A stretch of 64,000 nt of DNA from Ursus arctos (GCF_023065955.2 NW_026622930.1:17895449-17959448); one strand, 5' to 3'; numbered from the stretch's first letter, positions 45,942 to 57,470 are shown. A program made the numbers and translations. The notes: generated by a model from the letters alone, not told the origin.

Positions 45942-48332
45942 TTCTACCAAACATTCAAAGAAGAAATAATACCTATTCTCCTAAAGCTATTTCAAAAAAT
46001 AGAAACAGAAGGAAAGCTACCAAACTCATTCTATGAGGCCAATATTACCTTGATCCCCAAACCAGGCAAAGACCCCCTCAAAAAGGAGAATTACAGACCG
46101 ATTTCCCTAATGAATATGGACGCCAAAATCCTCAACAAGATACTTGCTAATAGAATCCAACAGTTCATTAAAAGGATTATCCACCACGATCAAGTGGGAT
46201 TCATACCTGGGATGCAAGCGTGGTTCAATATTCGCAAATCAATCAGCGTGATACATCATATCAACAAGAAAAGACTCAAGAACCATATGATCCTCTCAAT
46301 CGATGCCGAAAAAGCATTTGACAAAATACAGCATCCTTTCCTGATTAAAACCCTTCAGAGTGTAGGAATAGAAGGTACATTTCTCAATCTCATAAAAGCC
46401 ATCTATGAAAAACCTACTGCAAATATTATTCTGAATGGGGAAAAGCTGGAAGCCTTTCCCTTAAGATCAGGAACACGACAAGGATGCCCACTCTCGCCAC
46501 TATTATTCAACATAGTACTAGAAGTCCTTGCAACAGCAATCAGACAACAAAAAGGGATCAAAGGTATTCAAATCGGCAAAGAAGAAGTCAAAATGTCTCT
46601 CTTCGCAGATGACATGATACTCTATACGGAAAACCCAAAAGAAGCCACTCCCAAACTATTAGAAGTTATAGAGCAATTCAGTAACGTGGCGGGATACAAA
46701 ATCAATGCTCAGAAATCAGTTGCATTTCTGTACACGAATAACGAGAACGAAGAAAGAGAAATCAGGGAATCCATCCCATTTACAATAGCACCAAAAACCA
46801 TACGTTACCTTGGAATTAACTTAACCAGAGACGTAAAGGACCTTTATTCTAGAAACTATAAATCACTCTTAAAAGACATTGAGGAAGACATAAAAAGATG
46901 GAAAGATATTCCATGCTCATGGATCGGAAGAATTAACATAGTTAAAATGTCCATGCTACCCAGAGCAATCTACACTTTCAATGCTATCCCGATCAAAATA
47001 CCGAGAACGTTTTTCAAAGAACTGGAACAAATAGTCCTTAAATTTGTATGGAACCAGAAAAGACCCCGAATCTCCAAGGAACTGTTGAAAAGGAAAAACA
47101 AAGCTGGGGGCATCACAATGCCGGATTTCGAGCTGTACTACAAAGCTGTGATCACAAAGACAGCATGGTACTGGCACAAAAACAGACACATAGACCAATG
47201 GAACAGAATAGAGAGCCCAGAAATGGACCCTCAGCTCTTTGGGCAACTAATATTTGATAAAGCAGGAAAAAACATCCGGTGGGAAAAAGACAGTCTCTTC
47301 AATAAATGGTGCTGGGAAAATTGGACAGCTACATGCAAAAGAATGAAACTTGACCACTATCTCACACCATACACAAAAATAAACTCCAAATGGATGAAAG
47401 ACCTCGATGTGAGACAGGAATCCATCAAAATTCTAGAGGAGAACATAGGCAGCAACCTCTACGACATCGGCCAAAGCAACCTTTTTCATGACACATCCCC
47501 AAAGGCAAGAGAAACAAAAGATAAAATGAATTTATGGGACTTCATCAAGATTAAAAGTTTCTGCACATCCAAGGAAACAGTCAGAAAAACTAAGAGGCAG
47601 CCCACGGAATGGGAGAATATATTTGCAAATGACACTACAGATAAAGGACTGGTATCCAAGATCTACAAAGAACTTCTCAAACTCAATACAGGAGAAACAA
47701 ATAAACAAATCAAAAAATGGGCAGAAGATATGAACAGACACTTTTCCAATGAAGACATACAAATGGCTAACAGACACATGAAAAAATGTTCAAAATCATT
47801 AGCCATCAAGGAAATTCAAATCAAAACCACACTGAGATACCACCTTACGCCAGTTAGAATGGCAAAAATAGACAAGGCAAGAAACAGCAATTGTTGGAGA
47901 GGATGTGGAGAAAGGGGATCCCTCCTACATTGTTGGTGGGAATGCAAGTTGGTACAGCCACTCTGGAAAACCGTGTGGAGGTCCCTTAAAAAGTTAAAAA
48001 TTGAGCTACCCTATGATCCAGCCATTGCACTACTGGGTGTTTACCCCAAAGATACAGACGTAGTGAAGAGAAGGGCCATATGCACCCCAATGTTCATAGC
48101 AGCAATGTCCACAATAGCTAAATCGTGGAAGGAGCCGAGATGCCCTTCAACAGATGACTGGATTAAGAAGTTGTGGTCCATATATACAATGGAATATTAC
48201 TCAGCAATCAGAAAGAATGAGTTCTCAACATTTGCTACAACATGGACGGCACTGGAGGAGATAATGCTTAGTGAAATAAGTCAAGCAGAGAAAGACAACT
48301 ATCATATGATTTCTCTCATCTATGGAACATAA
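45195..48332 (+). CDS. Chimeric 1,045-codon L1 ORF2 frame with two RT cores in tandem
   Basis: Residues 1-249 come from the outer L1 ORF2 (after its 13-bp deletion). Residues 250-1045 come from the inner L1, which joined in the same frame exactly on a codon boundary (P codon 45939-45941, F codon 45942-45944). Visible in order: first FADD at residues 131-134; a second RT start FYQTFKEEI at 250; [33 protein letters not shown]; second FADD at 470-473; [13 protein letters not shown]; and the ORF2 C-terminal cysteine cluster [18 protein letters not shown] at about 900-917. It ends YGT-stop at 48330-48332. There is no endonuclease domain. The ATG at 45195 is merely the first in the frame: no L1 5' UTR or other promoter adjoins it. 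Protein production is not supported, only the open frame. Confidence 0.75.
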   Translation: MQGWFNIRKSIGVLDFIQEEKFRNHMILSIDAEKAFDKIQHPFLIKTLQSVGIEGTLLNLIKTIYEKPTANIILNGEKLEAFPLRSGTQQRCPLSPLLFNIVLEVLATAIRQQKGIKGIQIGREEVKMSLFADDMILYMENPKESTPKLLEVIEQFSNVAGYKINAQKSVAFLYTNNGTEEREIRESIPFTIAPKTIGYLGINLTRDIKDLYSRNYKSLLKDIEEDIKRWKNIPCSWIGRINIVKMSMPFYQTFKEEIIPILLKLFQKIETEGKLPNSFYEANITLIPKPGKDPLKKENYRPISLMNMDAKILNKILANRIQQFIKRIIHHDQVGFIPGMQAWFNIRKSISVIHHINKKRLKNHMILSIDAEKAFDKIQHPFLIKTLQSVGIEGTFLNLIKAIYEKPTANIILNGEKLEAFPLRSGTRQGCPLSPLLFNIVLEVLATAIRQQKGIKGIQIGKEEVKMSLFADDMILYTENPKEATPKLLEVIEQFSNVAGYKINAQKSVAFLYTNNENEEREIRESIPFTIAPKTIRYLGINLTRDVKDLYSRNYKSLLKDIEEDIKRWKDIPCSWIGRINIVKMSMLPRAIYTFNAIPIKIPRTFFKELEQIVLKFVWNQKRPRISKELLKRKNKAGGITMPDFELYYKAVITKTAWYWHKNRHIDQWNRIESPEMDPQLFGQLIFDKAGKNIRWEKDSLFNKWCWENWTATCKRMKLDHYLTPYTKINSKWMKDLDVRQESIKILEENIGSNLYDIGQSNLFHDTSPKARETKDKMNLWDFIKIKSFCTSKETVRKTKRQPTEWENIFANDTTDKGLVSKIYKELLKLNTGETNKQIKKWAEDMNRHFSNEDIQMANRHMKKCSKSLAIKEIQIKTTLRYHLTPVRMAKIDKARNSNCWRGCGERGSLLHCWWECKLVQPLWKTVWRSLKKLKIELPYDPAIALLGVYPKDTDVVKRRAICTPMFIAAMSTIAKSWKEPRCPSTDDWIKKLWSIYTMEYYSAIRKNEFSTFATTWTALEEIMLSEISQAEKDNYHMISLIYGT
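45927..45941 (+). repeat. TSD of the inner L1, left copy
   Basis: aaaatgtccatgcca, preceded by tt: the top-strand TT/AAAA arrangement expected for L1 endonuclease first-strand nicking. The matching right copy lies at 48642-48656. Confidence 0.95.
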
Positions 48333-48641
48333 GAACTAGAATGATCAGTAGGGGAAGAAAGGGATAAAGAAAGGGGGGGTAATCAGAAGGGGGAATGAAA
48401 CATGAGAGACTATGGACTATGAGAAACAAACTGGGGGCTACAGAGGGGAGGGGGGTGGGGGAATGGGATAGACCGGTGATGGGTAGTAAGGAGGGCACAT
48501 ATTGCATGGTGCACTGGGTGTTATACACAACTAATGAATCATCGAGCCTTACATCGAAAACCGGGGATGTACTGTATGGTGACTAACATAATATAATAAA
48601 AAATCATTATTAATAAAAAAAAAAATAAAATAAAATAAAAT
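45942..48641 (+). mobile_element. 5'-truncated L1 (inner copy) inserted in the outer L1 ORF2
   Basis: Starts in the RT domain of ORF2 (FYQTFKEEI) and runs without a stop to 48332, followed by about 300 bp of 3' UTR (gactaacataatataataaa near the end) and an (aaaat)n tail to 48641. A perfect 15-bp TSD surrounds it, and the outer L1 text continues without loss at 48657. The unbroken roughly 796-codon frame and patterned tail show it is clearly younger than its host. It lacks 5' UTR, ORF1 and endonuclease and cannot move autonomously. Confidence 0.95.
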
Positions 48642-48656
48642 AAAATGTCCATGCCA
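48642..48656 (+). repeat. TSD of the inner L1, right copy
   Basis: aaaatgtccatgcca directly after the (aaaat)n tail. The junction between tail and TSD is ambiguous by a few A residues. Confidence 0.93.
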
Positions 48657-50030
48657 CCCAGAGCAGTCTACACTTTCAATGCTATCCCGATCAAAATACC
48701 GAGGACATTTTTCAAAGAACTGGAACAAATAGTCCTTAAATTTGTATGGAAACAGAAAAGGCCCCGAATCGCCAAGGAACTGTTGAAAAGGAAAAACAAA
48801 ACTGGGGGCATCACAATGCCGGATTTCGAGCTGTACTACAAAGCTGTGATCACAAAGACAGCATGGTACTGGCACAAAAACAGACACATAGACCAATGGA
48901 ACAGAATACAGAACCCAGAAATGGACCCTCGGCTCTTTGGGCAACTGATCTTTGATAAAGCAGGAAAAAACATCCAGTGGAAAAAAGACAGTCTCTTCAA
49001 TAAATGGTGCTGGGAAAATTGGACAGCTACATGCAAAAGAATGAAACTTGACCACTATCTTACACCATACACAAAGATAAATTCCAAATGGATGAAAGAC
49101 CTCGATGTGAGACAGGAATCCATCAAAATCCTAGAGGAGAACATAGGCAGCAACCTCTAGGACATCAGCCAAAGCAGCCTTTTTCATGACACATCTCCAA
49201 AGGCAAGGGAAACAAAAGAAAAAATGAACTTGTGGGACTTCATCAAGATAAAAAGCTTCTGCACAGCCAAGGAAACAGTCAAAAAAACTAAGAGGCAGCC
49301 CACGGAATGGGAGAATATATTTGCAAATGATACTACAGATAAAAGACTGGTATTCAAGATCTACAAAGAACTTCTCAAACTCAATACGTGAGAAACAAAT
49401 AAACAAATCATAAAATGGGCAGAAGATATGAACAGACACTTTTCCAATGATGACATACAAATGGCTAACAGACACATGAAAAAATGTTCAAAATCATTAG
49501 CCATCAGGGAAATTCAAATCAAAACCACACTAAGATACCACCTTACGCCAGTTAGAATGGCAAAAATTGACAAGGCAAGAAACAACAATTGCTGGAGAGG
49601 ATGTGGAGAAAGGGGATCCCTCCTACATTGTTGGTGGGAATGCAAGTTGGTACAGCCACTCTGGAAAACAGTGTGGAGGTCCCTTAAAAAGTTAAAAATT
49701 GAGCTACCCTATGACCTAGCCATTGCACTACTGGGTGTTTACCCCAAGGAGACAGACGTAGTGAAGAGAAGGGCCATATGCACCCCAATGTTCATAGCAG
49801 CATTGTCCACAATAGCTAAATCATGGAAGGAACCGAGATGCCCTTCAACAGATGACTGGATTAAGAAGTTGTGGTTCATATATACAATGGAATATTACTC
49901 AGCTATCAGAAAGAACACGTTCTCAACATTTGCTGCAACATGGACGACACTAGAGGAGATAATGCTAAGTGAAATAAGTCAAGCAGAGAAAGACAATTAT
50001 CATATGATTTCTCTCATCTATGGAACATAA
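48657..50030 (+). pseudogene. Outer L1 ORF2 pseudogene, 3' part
   Basis: Continues the outer ORF2 directly from the TSD ([48 protein letters not shown], ending ISLIYGT-stop at 50028-50030). One reading frame is kept across the whole segment, with only two nonsense changes: TAG at 49158-49160 and TGA at 49389-49391. The matching inner L1 codons are sense (TAC-type and GGA-type). This supports the reading of 41399-50320 as one element split by an insertion. Confidence 0.92.
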
Positions 50031-50320
50031 GAACTAGGAAGATCGGTAGGGGAACAAAGGGATAAAGAAAGGGGGGGTAATCAGAAGGGGGAATGAAGCA
50101 TGAGAGACTATGGACTCTGAGAAACAAACTGAGGGCTTCAGAGGGGAGGGGGTGGGGGAATGGGGTAGGCTGGTGATGGGTAGTAAGGAGGGCACGTATT
50201 GCATGGTGCACTGGGTGCTATACGCAACTAATGAATCATCGAACTTTACATCAGAAACCAGGGATGTACTGTATGGTGACTAACATAATATAATAAAAAG
50301 AAAAAAAGAAAAAAAAAAAC
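50031..50320 (+). other. Outer L1 3' UTR and A-rich tail
   Basis: G-rich 3' UTR (cagaggggagggggtggggg near 50137) followed by gtatggtgactaacataata taataaaa and an A-rich tail broken by G residues. The G-rich polypurine tract is a common feature of mammalian L1 3' UTRs. A parallel copy ends the inner L1 at 48333-48641. Confidence 0.85.
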
Positions 50321-50331
50321 GGAGAAAATCA

Positions 50332-50539
50332 TGATTTAAGGGAGAAAAGAAGTAACAGTAGTAAGACCTTGAGAAGGACCACCTTGTTGAAGTGTTGTCT
50401 CTTGTAATAGAAAAAAAAAAAAAAAGCCAGAGATTGTAAGATGAGATGCATATGAAATTGTGGCATAGGAATATGGTAGAATACATTGCTTTCAACTGTT
50501 TTGAATCGTTATTGTACATATATACTACATCTTCATTCA
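50332..50539. other. Unassigned spacer between L1s
   Basis: A-rich, nothing recognised. It may be decayed L2 continuing from before 41387. Confidence 0.35.
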
Positions 50540-53500
50540 TCTATGGATGGACACTTAAGTTGTCTCCATATCTTGGCTATTGTAAGTAATGCTGCGCAAA
50601 CATAAGGATGCATGTATCTTTTTTTAAATTAGAGTTTTTGTTTTGTTTGGGCGGATACCCAGTTTTGGAATTACTGGATCATATAGTAATTCTATTTTTT
50701 AAGTTTTTGAGGAACCTCCATACTATTTTTTCACATTGACGGTACCAATTTGCTTTCCCACCAATAGTACACAAGGGTTCCTTTTTCTCCACATCCTCAT
50801 GAACAACTTGTTATTCTTTTTGATTCTAGCCATTCTGACAAGTGTGTGGTGATAACACATTGTGTGTCCTATTTCCATTTCCCTGATGATGAGCAATGTT
50901 TGAACATCTTTTCATGTGCCTGTTGCCATTTGTATTTCTTCTTTAGAAAAAATTCTGTTCAGATCCTATGCCCATTTTCCTAGCATTTTTGGTGTTGGGG
51001 TGCCTGGATGGCTCAGTCAGTTAAGCATCTGCCTTTGGCTCAGGTCATGATCCCAGGATCCTGGGATGAAGCCCCACATGGGGCTCCCTGCTCGGCCGGG
51101 CTTCTGCTTCTCCCCCTCTGCCACTCCCCCTGCTTGTGCTCTCTCTCTCTGTCAAATAAACAAAATCTTCTTAAAAAAAGGAATTTTTGGTGTTCAGTTG
51201 TGTAAGTTCTTTAAATATTTTTGATATTAACCCTTTTTGGATATATCATTTGCAAATACCTTTTTTCATTCAGTGGATTGCCTTGTCATTTTGTTAATGG
51301 TTTCCTTCATGATGCAAAAACTTTTTATTTTGATGTAGTCCCAATGGTTTAATTTTGCTTTTGTTTCCCTTGCCAGAGGAGACATATCTATGAAAAATGT
51401 TTCTACAGCATATGTCAAAATTATTGTGCAAGTTTTCTATGGAGTTTTATTTTTGTATGATGTAAGAGAGTCATCCAGTTTTATTCTTTTGCATATAGCT
51501 GTTCAGTTTTCCCAGCACTATTTGTTGAAACAGTCCTTGGCTCCTTTGTCATAGATTAATTGATCATCCAAGCATGGATTTATTTCTGGACTGTATTCTG
51601 TTAAATTGATTTGTGTTTTTATTCTTGTGCCAGTACCATACTGTTTTGATTACTACAGCTTTGTAGTACATCTTGAAATCTGGGATTGTGGTACCTGAGC
51701 TTTGTTTCTTTGTTTTCAAGATTGCTTTGGCTATTTGGGGTCTTTAAGGATTTTAGGATTTTAGGACTATTTTCTTTTAGTTCTGTGAAAAAGGATGTTG
51801 GTATTTGATAGGGATTGCATTGCATCTGTAGATAGCTTTGGATAGTATGGGCTTTTTAACAATATTAGTTCATGGAATATCTTCCTATTTTTTGTGTCAT
51901 CTTCAACTTCTTTCATCAATGTTTTATAGTTTTCTGAGCACAAATCTTTTACCTCCTTGCTTAAGTTTGTTCCTAGGTATTTTATTGGTTTGGGTGCAAT
52001 TGTAAATGGGATTGTTTCTTAATTTTTCTTTCTGCTTCTTCATTGTTAGTGTATAGAAATGCAACAGATTTCTGCATATTAATTTTGTGTCCTGTGACTT
52101 TCTGAATTCATGTATCAGTTCTAGTAGTTTTTTGGTGGAGTCTCTAGAGTTTTCTATAGGTAGTATCATGCCATCTGCAAATAGTGAAAGTTCTGCTTCT
52201 TCCTTAGCAACTGGGGTGGCTTTTAATTTCCTTTTCTTGCCTAATTTCTCTGACTAGGAATTTCAGTACTACATTGAATAAAAGCAGTGAGAGTGAACAT
52301 CCTTGTCTTGTTCCTGATCTTAGAGGAAACGCTCTCAGTTTTTCACCATTGGGTATGATGTTACCCGTGGGTTTTTCCTATATGGCCTTTATATGTTGAG
52401 GTATATTCCCTCTAAACCTACTTTGTGGAGAGTTTTCATTATAAATAGATGTCATACTTTCTTTGTCAAATGTTTTTTCTTCACCTATTGAGATGATCAT
52501 ATGTTTTTTATTCTTTCTTTTGTTAATGTGATGTATCGTGTTGATTATTTGTGAATATTAAACCACTCTTAAGTCCCTACAATAAATCTCATTTCATCGT
52601 GGTGAATGATTTTTTTATGGATTATTGGATTTGGTTTGCTAATATTTTGTTGAAGATTTTTTCATCTATGTTCATCAGGGATATTGACCAATAGTTTTCT
52701 TTTGTGTGTGTGTGATGTTTTTATCTGGTTTGGTATCAGGGTAATGCTGGCCTCCTAGAATAAATTTGGAAGCCTTCCTTCCTCTTCTATTTTTTGGAAT
52801 AGTATGAGAATATATATTAATACTTTTTAAAATGTTTGATAGAATTCACTTGTGAAGCCATCTGGTCCCGGACATTTAGTTTGTTAGGAACGTTTGACTA
52901 CTGATTCAATTTCATTGCTAGTAATTGGTCTGTTCAAATTTTTCTTCCTGATTCAGTTTTGGGAGGCTATATGTTTCTGGGAATTTATCCATTTCTAGGT
53001 TTTCCAGTGTTTTGGCCTATAATTTATCATAATATTCCCTTATAATCCTTTGTATTTCTGTGGTGTCAGTTGTTATTTCTTCTTTTTCATTTATTTTATT
53101 ATTTGAGTCCTCCTCTCTCTTTTTCTTGATAAGTATAATTGAAGGTTTATCAATTTTGTTTATTTTTTGTCAAGAACCAGCTCCTGGTCTTATTGATCTG
53201 TTTTATTGTTCTTTTAGTCTCTATGTCATTTATTTCTGCTCCAATTTTTATTATTTTCTTCCTTCTACTGGCTTTGGGCTTCATTTTTCTTCTTTTTAAA
53301 TTTTCTTTGGGTGAAAGATTAGATTGTTTATTTGATATTTTTCTTGTTTCTTGAGGTAGGCCTGTATGCTATAAACATCCCCTTAGAACGGCTTTTGCTG
53401 CATCCCAAAGATTTTGAACCATTGTGTTTTCATTTTCATTTGTCTCCTGGTGTATTTTGATTTCCTCTTTGAATTCTCAGTTGAACTATTCATTGTTTTG

Positions 53501-53775
53501 TAGACTGCTATTTACCTTCCATGTATTTCTGTTCTTTCCAGATTTTTTCTTGTGATTCATTTCTAGTTTCATACTGTTGTGGTCAGAAAAGGTGCATGAT
53601 ATCTTTTTTTAATGATTGAGATTTTATTTGTGGCCTAATATGTGATCTATTCTGGAGAATATTCCATGTCCACTTGAAAAGAATGTGTAATTCACTGTTG
53701 GGGATGGAATGTTCAGAATGTATCTGTTAGGTCCATCTGGTCTAATGTCACTGGTTTTTATCTTTGATGGTGTAG
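50540..53775 (-). mobile_element. Old L1 (L1MA-like), antisense, ORF2
   Basis: Plus-strand text is the reverse complement of an L1: ttgtctccatatcttggcta, gattctagccattctgacaa, then ttttgtttcccttgccagag, ttgtgccagtaccatactgt, gtggtcagaaaaggtgcatg, and ccatctggtctaatgtcact at its right end. It lacks intact frames. A Can-SINE splits it at 50997-51182. With the outer L1 it forms a tail-to-tail inverted pair of related sequences. Confidence 0.88.
50997..51182 (+). mobile_element. Can-SINE inserted in old L1
   Basis: Head ggggtgcctggatggctcag, body with tttggctcaggtcatgatcc, and tail caaataaacaaaatcttctt. Perfect 12-bp TSD atttttggtgtt (50985-50996 and 51183-51194). The host L1 sequence continues after it. 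Confidence 0.95.
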
Positions 53776-53989
53776 TTCAAAATGGGGATCGGTAGAAAAT
53801 TACAATATAATACAATAACCGAAGTCATCAAGGAATAAGCTAGTAGGAACATCTAACCAAGTTATCAGATGAGGGCAGGGATTCACTGAAATGCCTAGAT
53901 ATAATTCTCCAGTGATAATTAGTAAAATATATTTTTACTGAGCTTCTGGGATGGAAAATGCTTCTTAGAGCTTATGTTCCTTTTTTTCC
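53776..53989. other. Unassigned spacer
   Basis: A-rich text between two antisense old L1 regions. Nothing recognised. Confidence 0.4.
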
Positions 53990-54235
53990 ATTCCCAATAT
54001 TATTTATATATGCCATTTGTATTTTTTGAATGATTGTACCAAATGTTTATTTTTATTTTTTTAGTTTTTTCAAAGATTTATCTTTGTCTTTACTTTTTTT
54101 TCTCATGTATCTCTGGTTTTATATTCTATTGATTTTCTGTTCTTTATTTCTTATTTCTGCTTATTTTGGTAACACTGATTGCTTTTAATTACTTATGTTT
54201 GACATATTACTCATTAACTAACAGCTTTCTTCTTG

Positions 54236-54641
54236 TAGTAGGCTGAATTATATACTCCCCAAATCCATATGTTGAAACCTTATGCCCCAATACCCCAAAT
54301 GTGACTCCCTTAGAAGATAAGGCCTTTAAAGTGATGATTAAATTAAAATGAGTCCAGTACGGTGGGCCTTAACCCAATCTGAATGATGTCCTTATAAGAA
54401 CAGGAAATTTGGACACAGAAAAGACATTAGGGGTATGCATGCAAGAAGGAAACACCATGTAAGAACACAACAAGAAGGTGGCCATCTGGAAGCCAAGTAA
54501 AGAGGCTTCAGGAGACACTAAACATGCTGATACTTGATCTTGGATTTCTAGCCTCTAGAAGTGTGAGAACATAAATTTCTGTTGTGTAAGATACCTAGTC
54601 TCTGGTGCTTCATTATGGCAGCCCCAGCTGACAAATACACA
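54236..54641 (+). mobile_element. MLT1-like ERVL-MaLR solo LTR
   Basis: Shows gtaggctgaattatatactc, ccatatgttgaaaccttatg, atgtccttataagaacagga, tcttggatttctagcctcta, and atggcagccccagctgacaa near the 3' end. This order matches an MLT1-type LTR of the inactive mammalian MaLR endogenous retrovirus group. Only the LTR is present; no internal genes. Confidence 0.75.
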
Positions 54642-54756
54642 CTTTTTTCCTACTATAAGCATGCAAATGCCATACATTTTTTTCTAAGTACCATTTGAAT
54701 GGTGTCACACATTTTCATAGGAAGTATTTTCATGATATTTCATTTCTAAATACTTT

Positions 54757-54952
54757 ATTTTTTTTTAAGACTATTCATTTGAGAGAGAGAGCATGGGGGC
54801 GGTGGTCGGGAATGTGGAGGAGGGGCAGAGGGAGAGGGAGAAGCAAACTCCCCGCTGAGCAAGGAGCCCAACTTGGGGCTCTATTCCAGAACCCTGGGAT
54901 AGACTGGAGCTGAAGGCAGATGCTTAACTGACTGAGCTACAGAGGTGCCCCC
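54757..54952 (-). mobile_element. Can-SINE, antisense
   Basis: Tail complement tttttttttaagactattca, body gaagcaaactccccgctgag, and end ctgagctacagaggtgcccc. The flanks tttctaaatactt (54743-54755) and tttctaaatattt after 54953 form a near-perfect TSD. Confidence 0.93.
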
Positions 54953-55064
54953 GTTTCTAAATATTTTCAATTTTCAGTGTTATTTGTTTTATAAATTATT
55001 CAGACTTATGTTTATAGATTATCCAAACATAAGGTTTGTTCATATATTTTTATTATTGATTTCT

Positions 55065-55264
55065 TTTTTTTTTTTTAAGATTTTATTTATTTATTTGACA
55101 GAGATAGAGACAGCCAGCGAGAGAGGGAACACAAGCAGGGGGAGTGGGAGAGGAAGAAGCAGGCTCATAGCGGAGGAGCCTGATGTGGGGCTCGATCTCA
55201 TAATGCCAGGATCACGCCCTGAGCTGAAGGCAGGCGCTCAACCGCTGTGCCACCCAGGCGCCCC
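55065..55264 (-). mobile_element. Can-SINE, antisense, young bear-like subfamily
   Basis: Starts tttttttttttttaagatttt and includes gagacagccagcgagagagg and gaagaagcaggctcatagcg. It ends ctgtgccacccaggcgcccc. Perfect 15-bp TSD ttattattgatttct (55050-55064 and 55265-55279). Its body is the reverse complement of the same subfamily as 42432. Confidence 0.97.
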
Positions 55265-55840
55265 TTATTATTGATTTCTAATTCAACAGTAGTATAGTAC
55301 AGCAAAGATAATCTACATGATTCTAATTCTTTTCATTGTACTAAGATTTTGTGACCTAGGATAACAGCCACTTTTGTAAATATTGCATCTATGCTCTAAA
55401 GAATATGTATACTCCCTTTTTGGGGGGAGCATGGTTGTCCATATATCTACTAAACTGAACCTCTAATTTTATTGCTCACATCTCCCATATTCTTATAAAT
55501 ATGCATCTTTTGTCCTATGAATTATCAATAAAAATCTGTTTATCTCACACCAATTGGGTGAATTTACTAATTTTTACATTCTAAAATTTGGTTTGTGTAT
55601 TTAAATATATATTTATTAGAACTTCTCACAGACTTGAAATTTTTATCTCCAATAATGTATTTTTCTTTAAGTCTGTTTTGTTCAAAGCTAGCATAGCACA
55701 TCAGCCTTCTTTTCTAGAGCATATAGCTGGTTCATCTTTTGCCATCTTCTGTTGTTGCTACTGTTTGTTCGCATTCGATTTTGCTCCTCTAATCGATGAA
55801 AATAAATTTCATATTTTGTATGCCAATCCCAAAGCTGAAT

Positions 55841-56888
55841 GACATACTCTCGATTATGAAGGACATGCTAGTAGAAATGGAAAATGAAAGAGGAAAAAGC
55901 TATTGGATATACCCCCCAGCCCTGCACCAGCAGTTTTATTCCCTTTCCTCACCCCCATTGACAATCTGATTTCCTTTTCATGGTAACTTTAGGCTCTTAC
56001 CCAGCAGGATTACTTAGGGCTCACTTGATCAAATAATTTTCTCTTTGTTTAAGAAAAAAAAAAATTAGCTTTAACATTGGCAAACAGGGAGGATATTGAA
56101 ATGCTTGTTCTCTGTGCCAGTGCACTCTATTGCACATATAAACACATCTACAACATTAACAGCCATCTGCTCAGTGAATGAAACTTATGTAAAGTTATGG
56201 CATTGGATTGGTGAGCCATATGATGCCACATAGTTCTGAGTTTTTTGACTCTGGAATCATTTATTTTTAAAGTGCCATGATTCTCCTATTAAAACCAAAC
56301 AGACTACCTCCTTCTTAAATTAAGGAAACATTATATTTGAGCTTTACATGTACAGAGGGGTGGCTAAACTATACAAAAATGGACAATGCCAAAGATATAT
56401 TTGGAAAAGTTGAAAAAGTTATTGGCTGCTTTCCTTAAATGGTGTGGATTTCAGTAGAGACCTTCTGTGAACCAATCTCAGAATAGGAGACATCAGGCTG
56501 TTCACGGCAGGCTGCATATGGGTGCTGCATTGCAGAATGCACTAGTCACAAAATAGATATATTTTATTAGTTTGGAAATTATTTCTATTATTTTGTGATT
56601 TTGCTAAATCCAAAGACAGATAATTTACACATTTATTATAAAAATTTTCTGGAATATGAAATATTTATTCTAATAAATCAGTACACTAGGATCTTAGAAG
56701 AAAATAAAATGTCTTATTCTATTGGGATAGTACATTTCATTTTCCTTCTATTTACAAAGCAGGCATGAGTTAGGTAATACAAATGCCTTGCAAACCTACC
56801 ATATTTTTAAAATATTTAAAATAAAAATAATGTAAAATGTTAAATCATTTTCTGGTTAATGTGCCTATGGGTGTATGTAAAATGTCTA
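55841..56888. other. Unassigned AT-rich DNA
   Basis: No recognised gene or repeat. Confidence 0.45.
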
Positions 56889-57028
56889 TTTGTATTAATA
56901 TTTTGGCTCTATATGATATGTCACATTGCATCATATGGTATAATGTTTGTTTATTGTGTTTGTATTAATATTTTGGCTCTATATGATATGTCACATTGCA
57001 TCATATGGTATAATGTTTGTTTATTGTG
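56889..57028. repeat. Perfect 70-bp tandem duplication
   Basis: The 70-bp unit starting tttgtattaatattttggct and ending tgtttgtttattgtg occurs at 56889-56958 and again, with no difference I can find, at 56959-57028. It is not part of any repeat family I recognise. Confidence 0.97.
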
Positions 57029-57270
57029 CTAGAATGGCATTGTCAGTCTCCTAATTTAAATCTACAATTACTTTTGTTGTAATATGAATTGGCAAGTAGT
57101 AACTAATTTTCATTTACAATTAACAAATCACAAATTAGAGCATAGTAATAAAGTAGAGATTAATTCATAATGATCCACTACTTACAGCAAGTATTTATTT
57201 GATGAAAAAAATTTCATGAGTACAGATTGAATTCCTATAACAATGTTTCAGTGAGGTAGATAATATTTTA
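57029..57270. other. Unassigned AT-rich DNA
   Basis: Nothing recognised. Confidence 0.4.
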
Positions 57271-57285
57271 AATTTTTACAAATTT

Positions 57286-57470
57286 GGGGCACCTGGGGGT
57301 GCTCAGTTGGTTAAGCATCTGATTTCAGCATCCGGGGATTTCAGGATCCTGGGATCTAGTCCATTGCGGACCTCCATGCTCAGCAGGGAGTCTGCTTGTC
57401 CCTGTGCCCCTCCCCCCGCTCCTACTCTCTCTCTCAAATAAATAAGTAAAATCTTTAAAAATAAAGTAAT
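57286..57470 (+). mobile_element. Can-SINE, diverged
   Basis: Head ggggcacctgggggtgctca, body with gcatctgatttcagcatccg and tctgcttgtccctgtgcccc, and tail caaataaataagtaaaatct. The flanks aatttttacaaatt and aattttttacaaatt form a near-perfect TSD. Confidence 0.93.

Larger units (their letters stand above)
41399..50320 (+). mobile_element. Full-length L1 (outer copy) interrupted by a SINE and a second L1
   Basis: A carnivore L1 with all parts: GC-rich 5' UTR (41399-42303), ORF1 (42304-43430), short spacer, ORF2 (from 43503) and a 3' UTR ending in an A-rich tail near 50320. Direct repeats ggagaaaatca (41388-41398 and 50321-50331), extendable leftward to 15 bp with one mismatch, look like its TSD. 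Removing the SINE (42432-42635 plus one TSD copy) and the inner L1 (45942-48641 plus one TSD copy) leaves about 6.0 kb, the normal full length. Both ORFs carry stops and frameshifts, so it is retrotranspositionally dead. It is older than the two elements inside it. Confidence 0.92.
53990..55840 (-). mobile_element. Very old L1 (L1M class) remains, antisense, interrupted three times
   Basis: T-rich segments on both sides of later insertions resemble an antisense old L1 ORF2: tattattgatttctaattca, acatgattctaattcttttc, attctaaaatttggtttgtg, gaacttctcacagacttgaa. The interruptions are an MLT1-like LTR (54236-54641) and Can-SINEs (54757-54952, 55065-55264). Heavily decayed; outer edges approximate. 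Confidence 0.6.

Noticed and set aside
46956..47246. 96-codon minus-strand frame and similar antisense frames in the L1s (48549-49055, 49131-49475)
   Set aside because: Shadows of the strongly biased L1 ORF2 coding strand. They recur in every L1 copy at the same place.
45942..48641. Tandem duplication of the RT region inside one L1
   Set aside because: The TSD, the A-rich tail and the exact continuation of the outer ORF2 at 48657 show an insertion of a second L1, not a tandem duplication.
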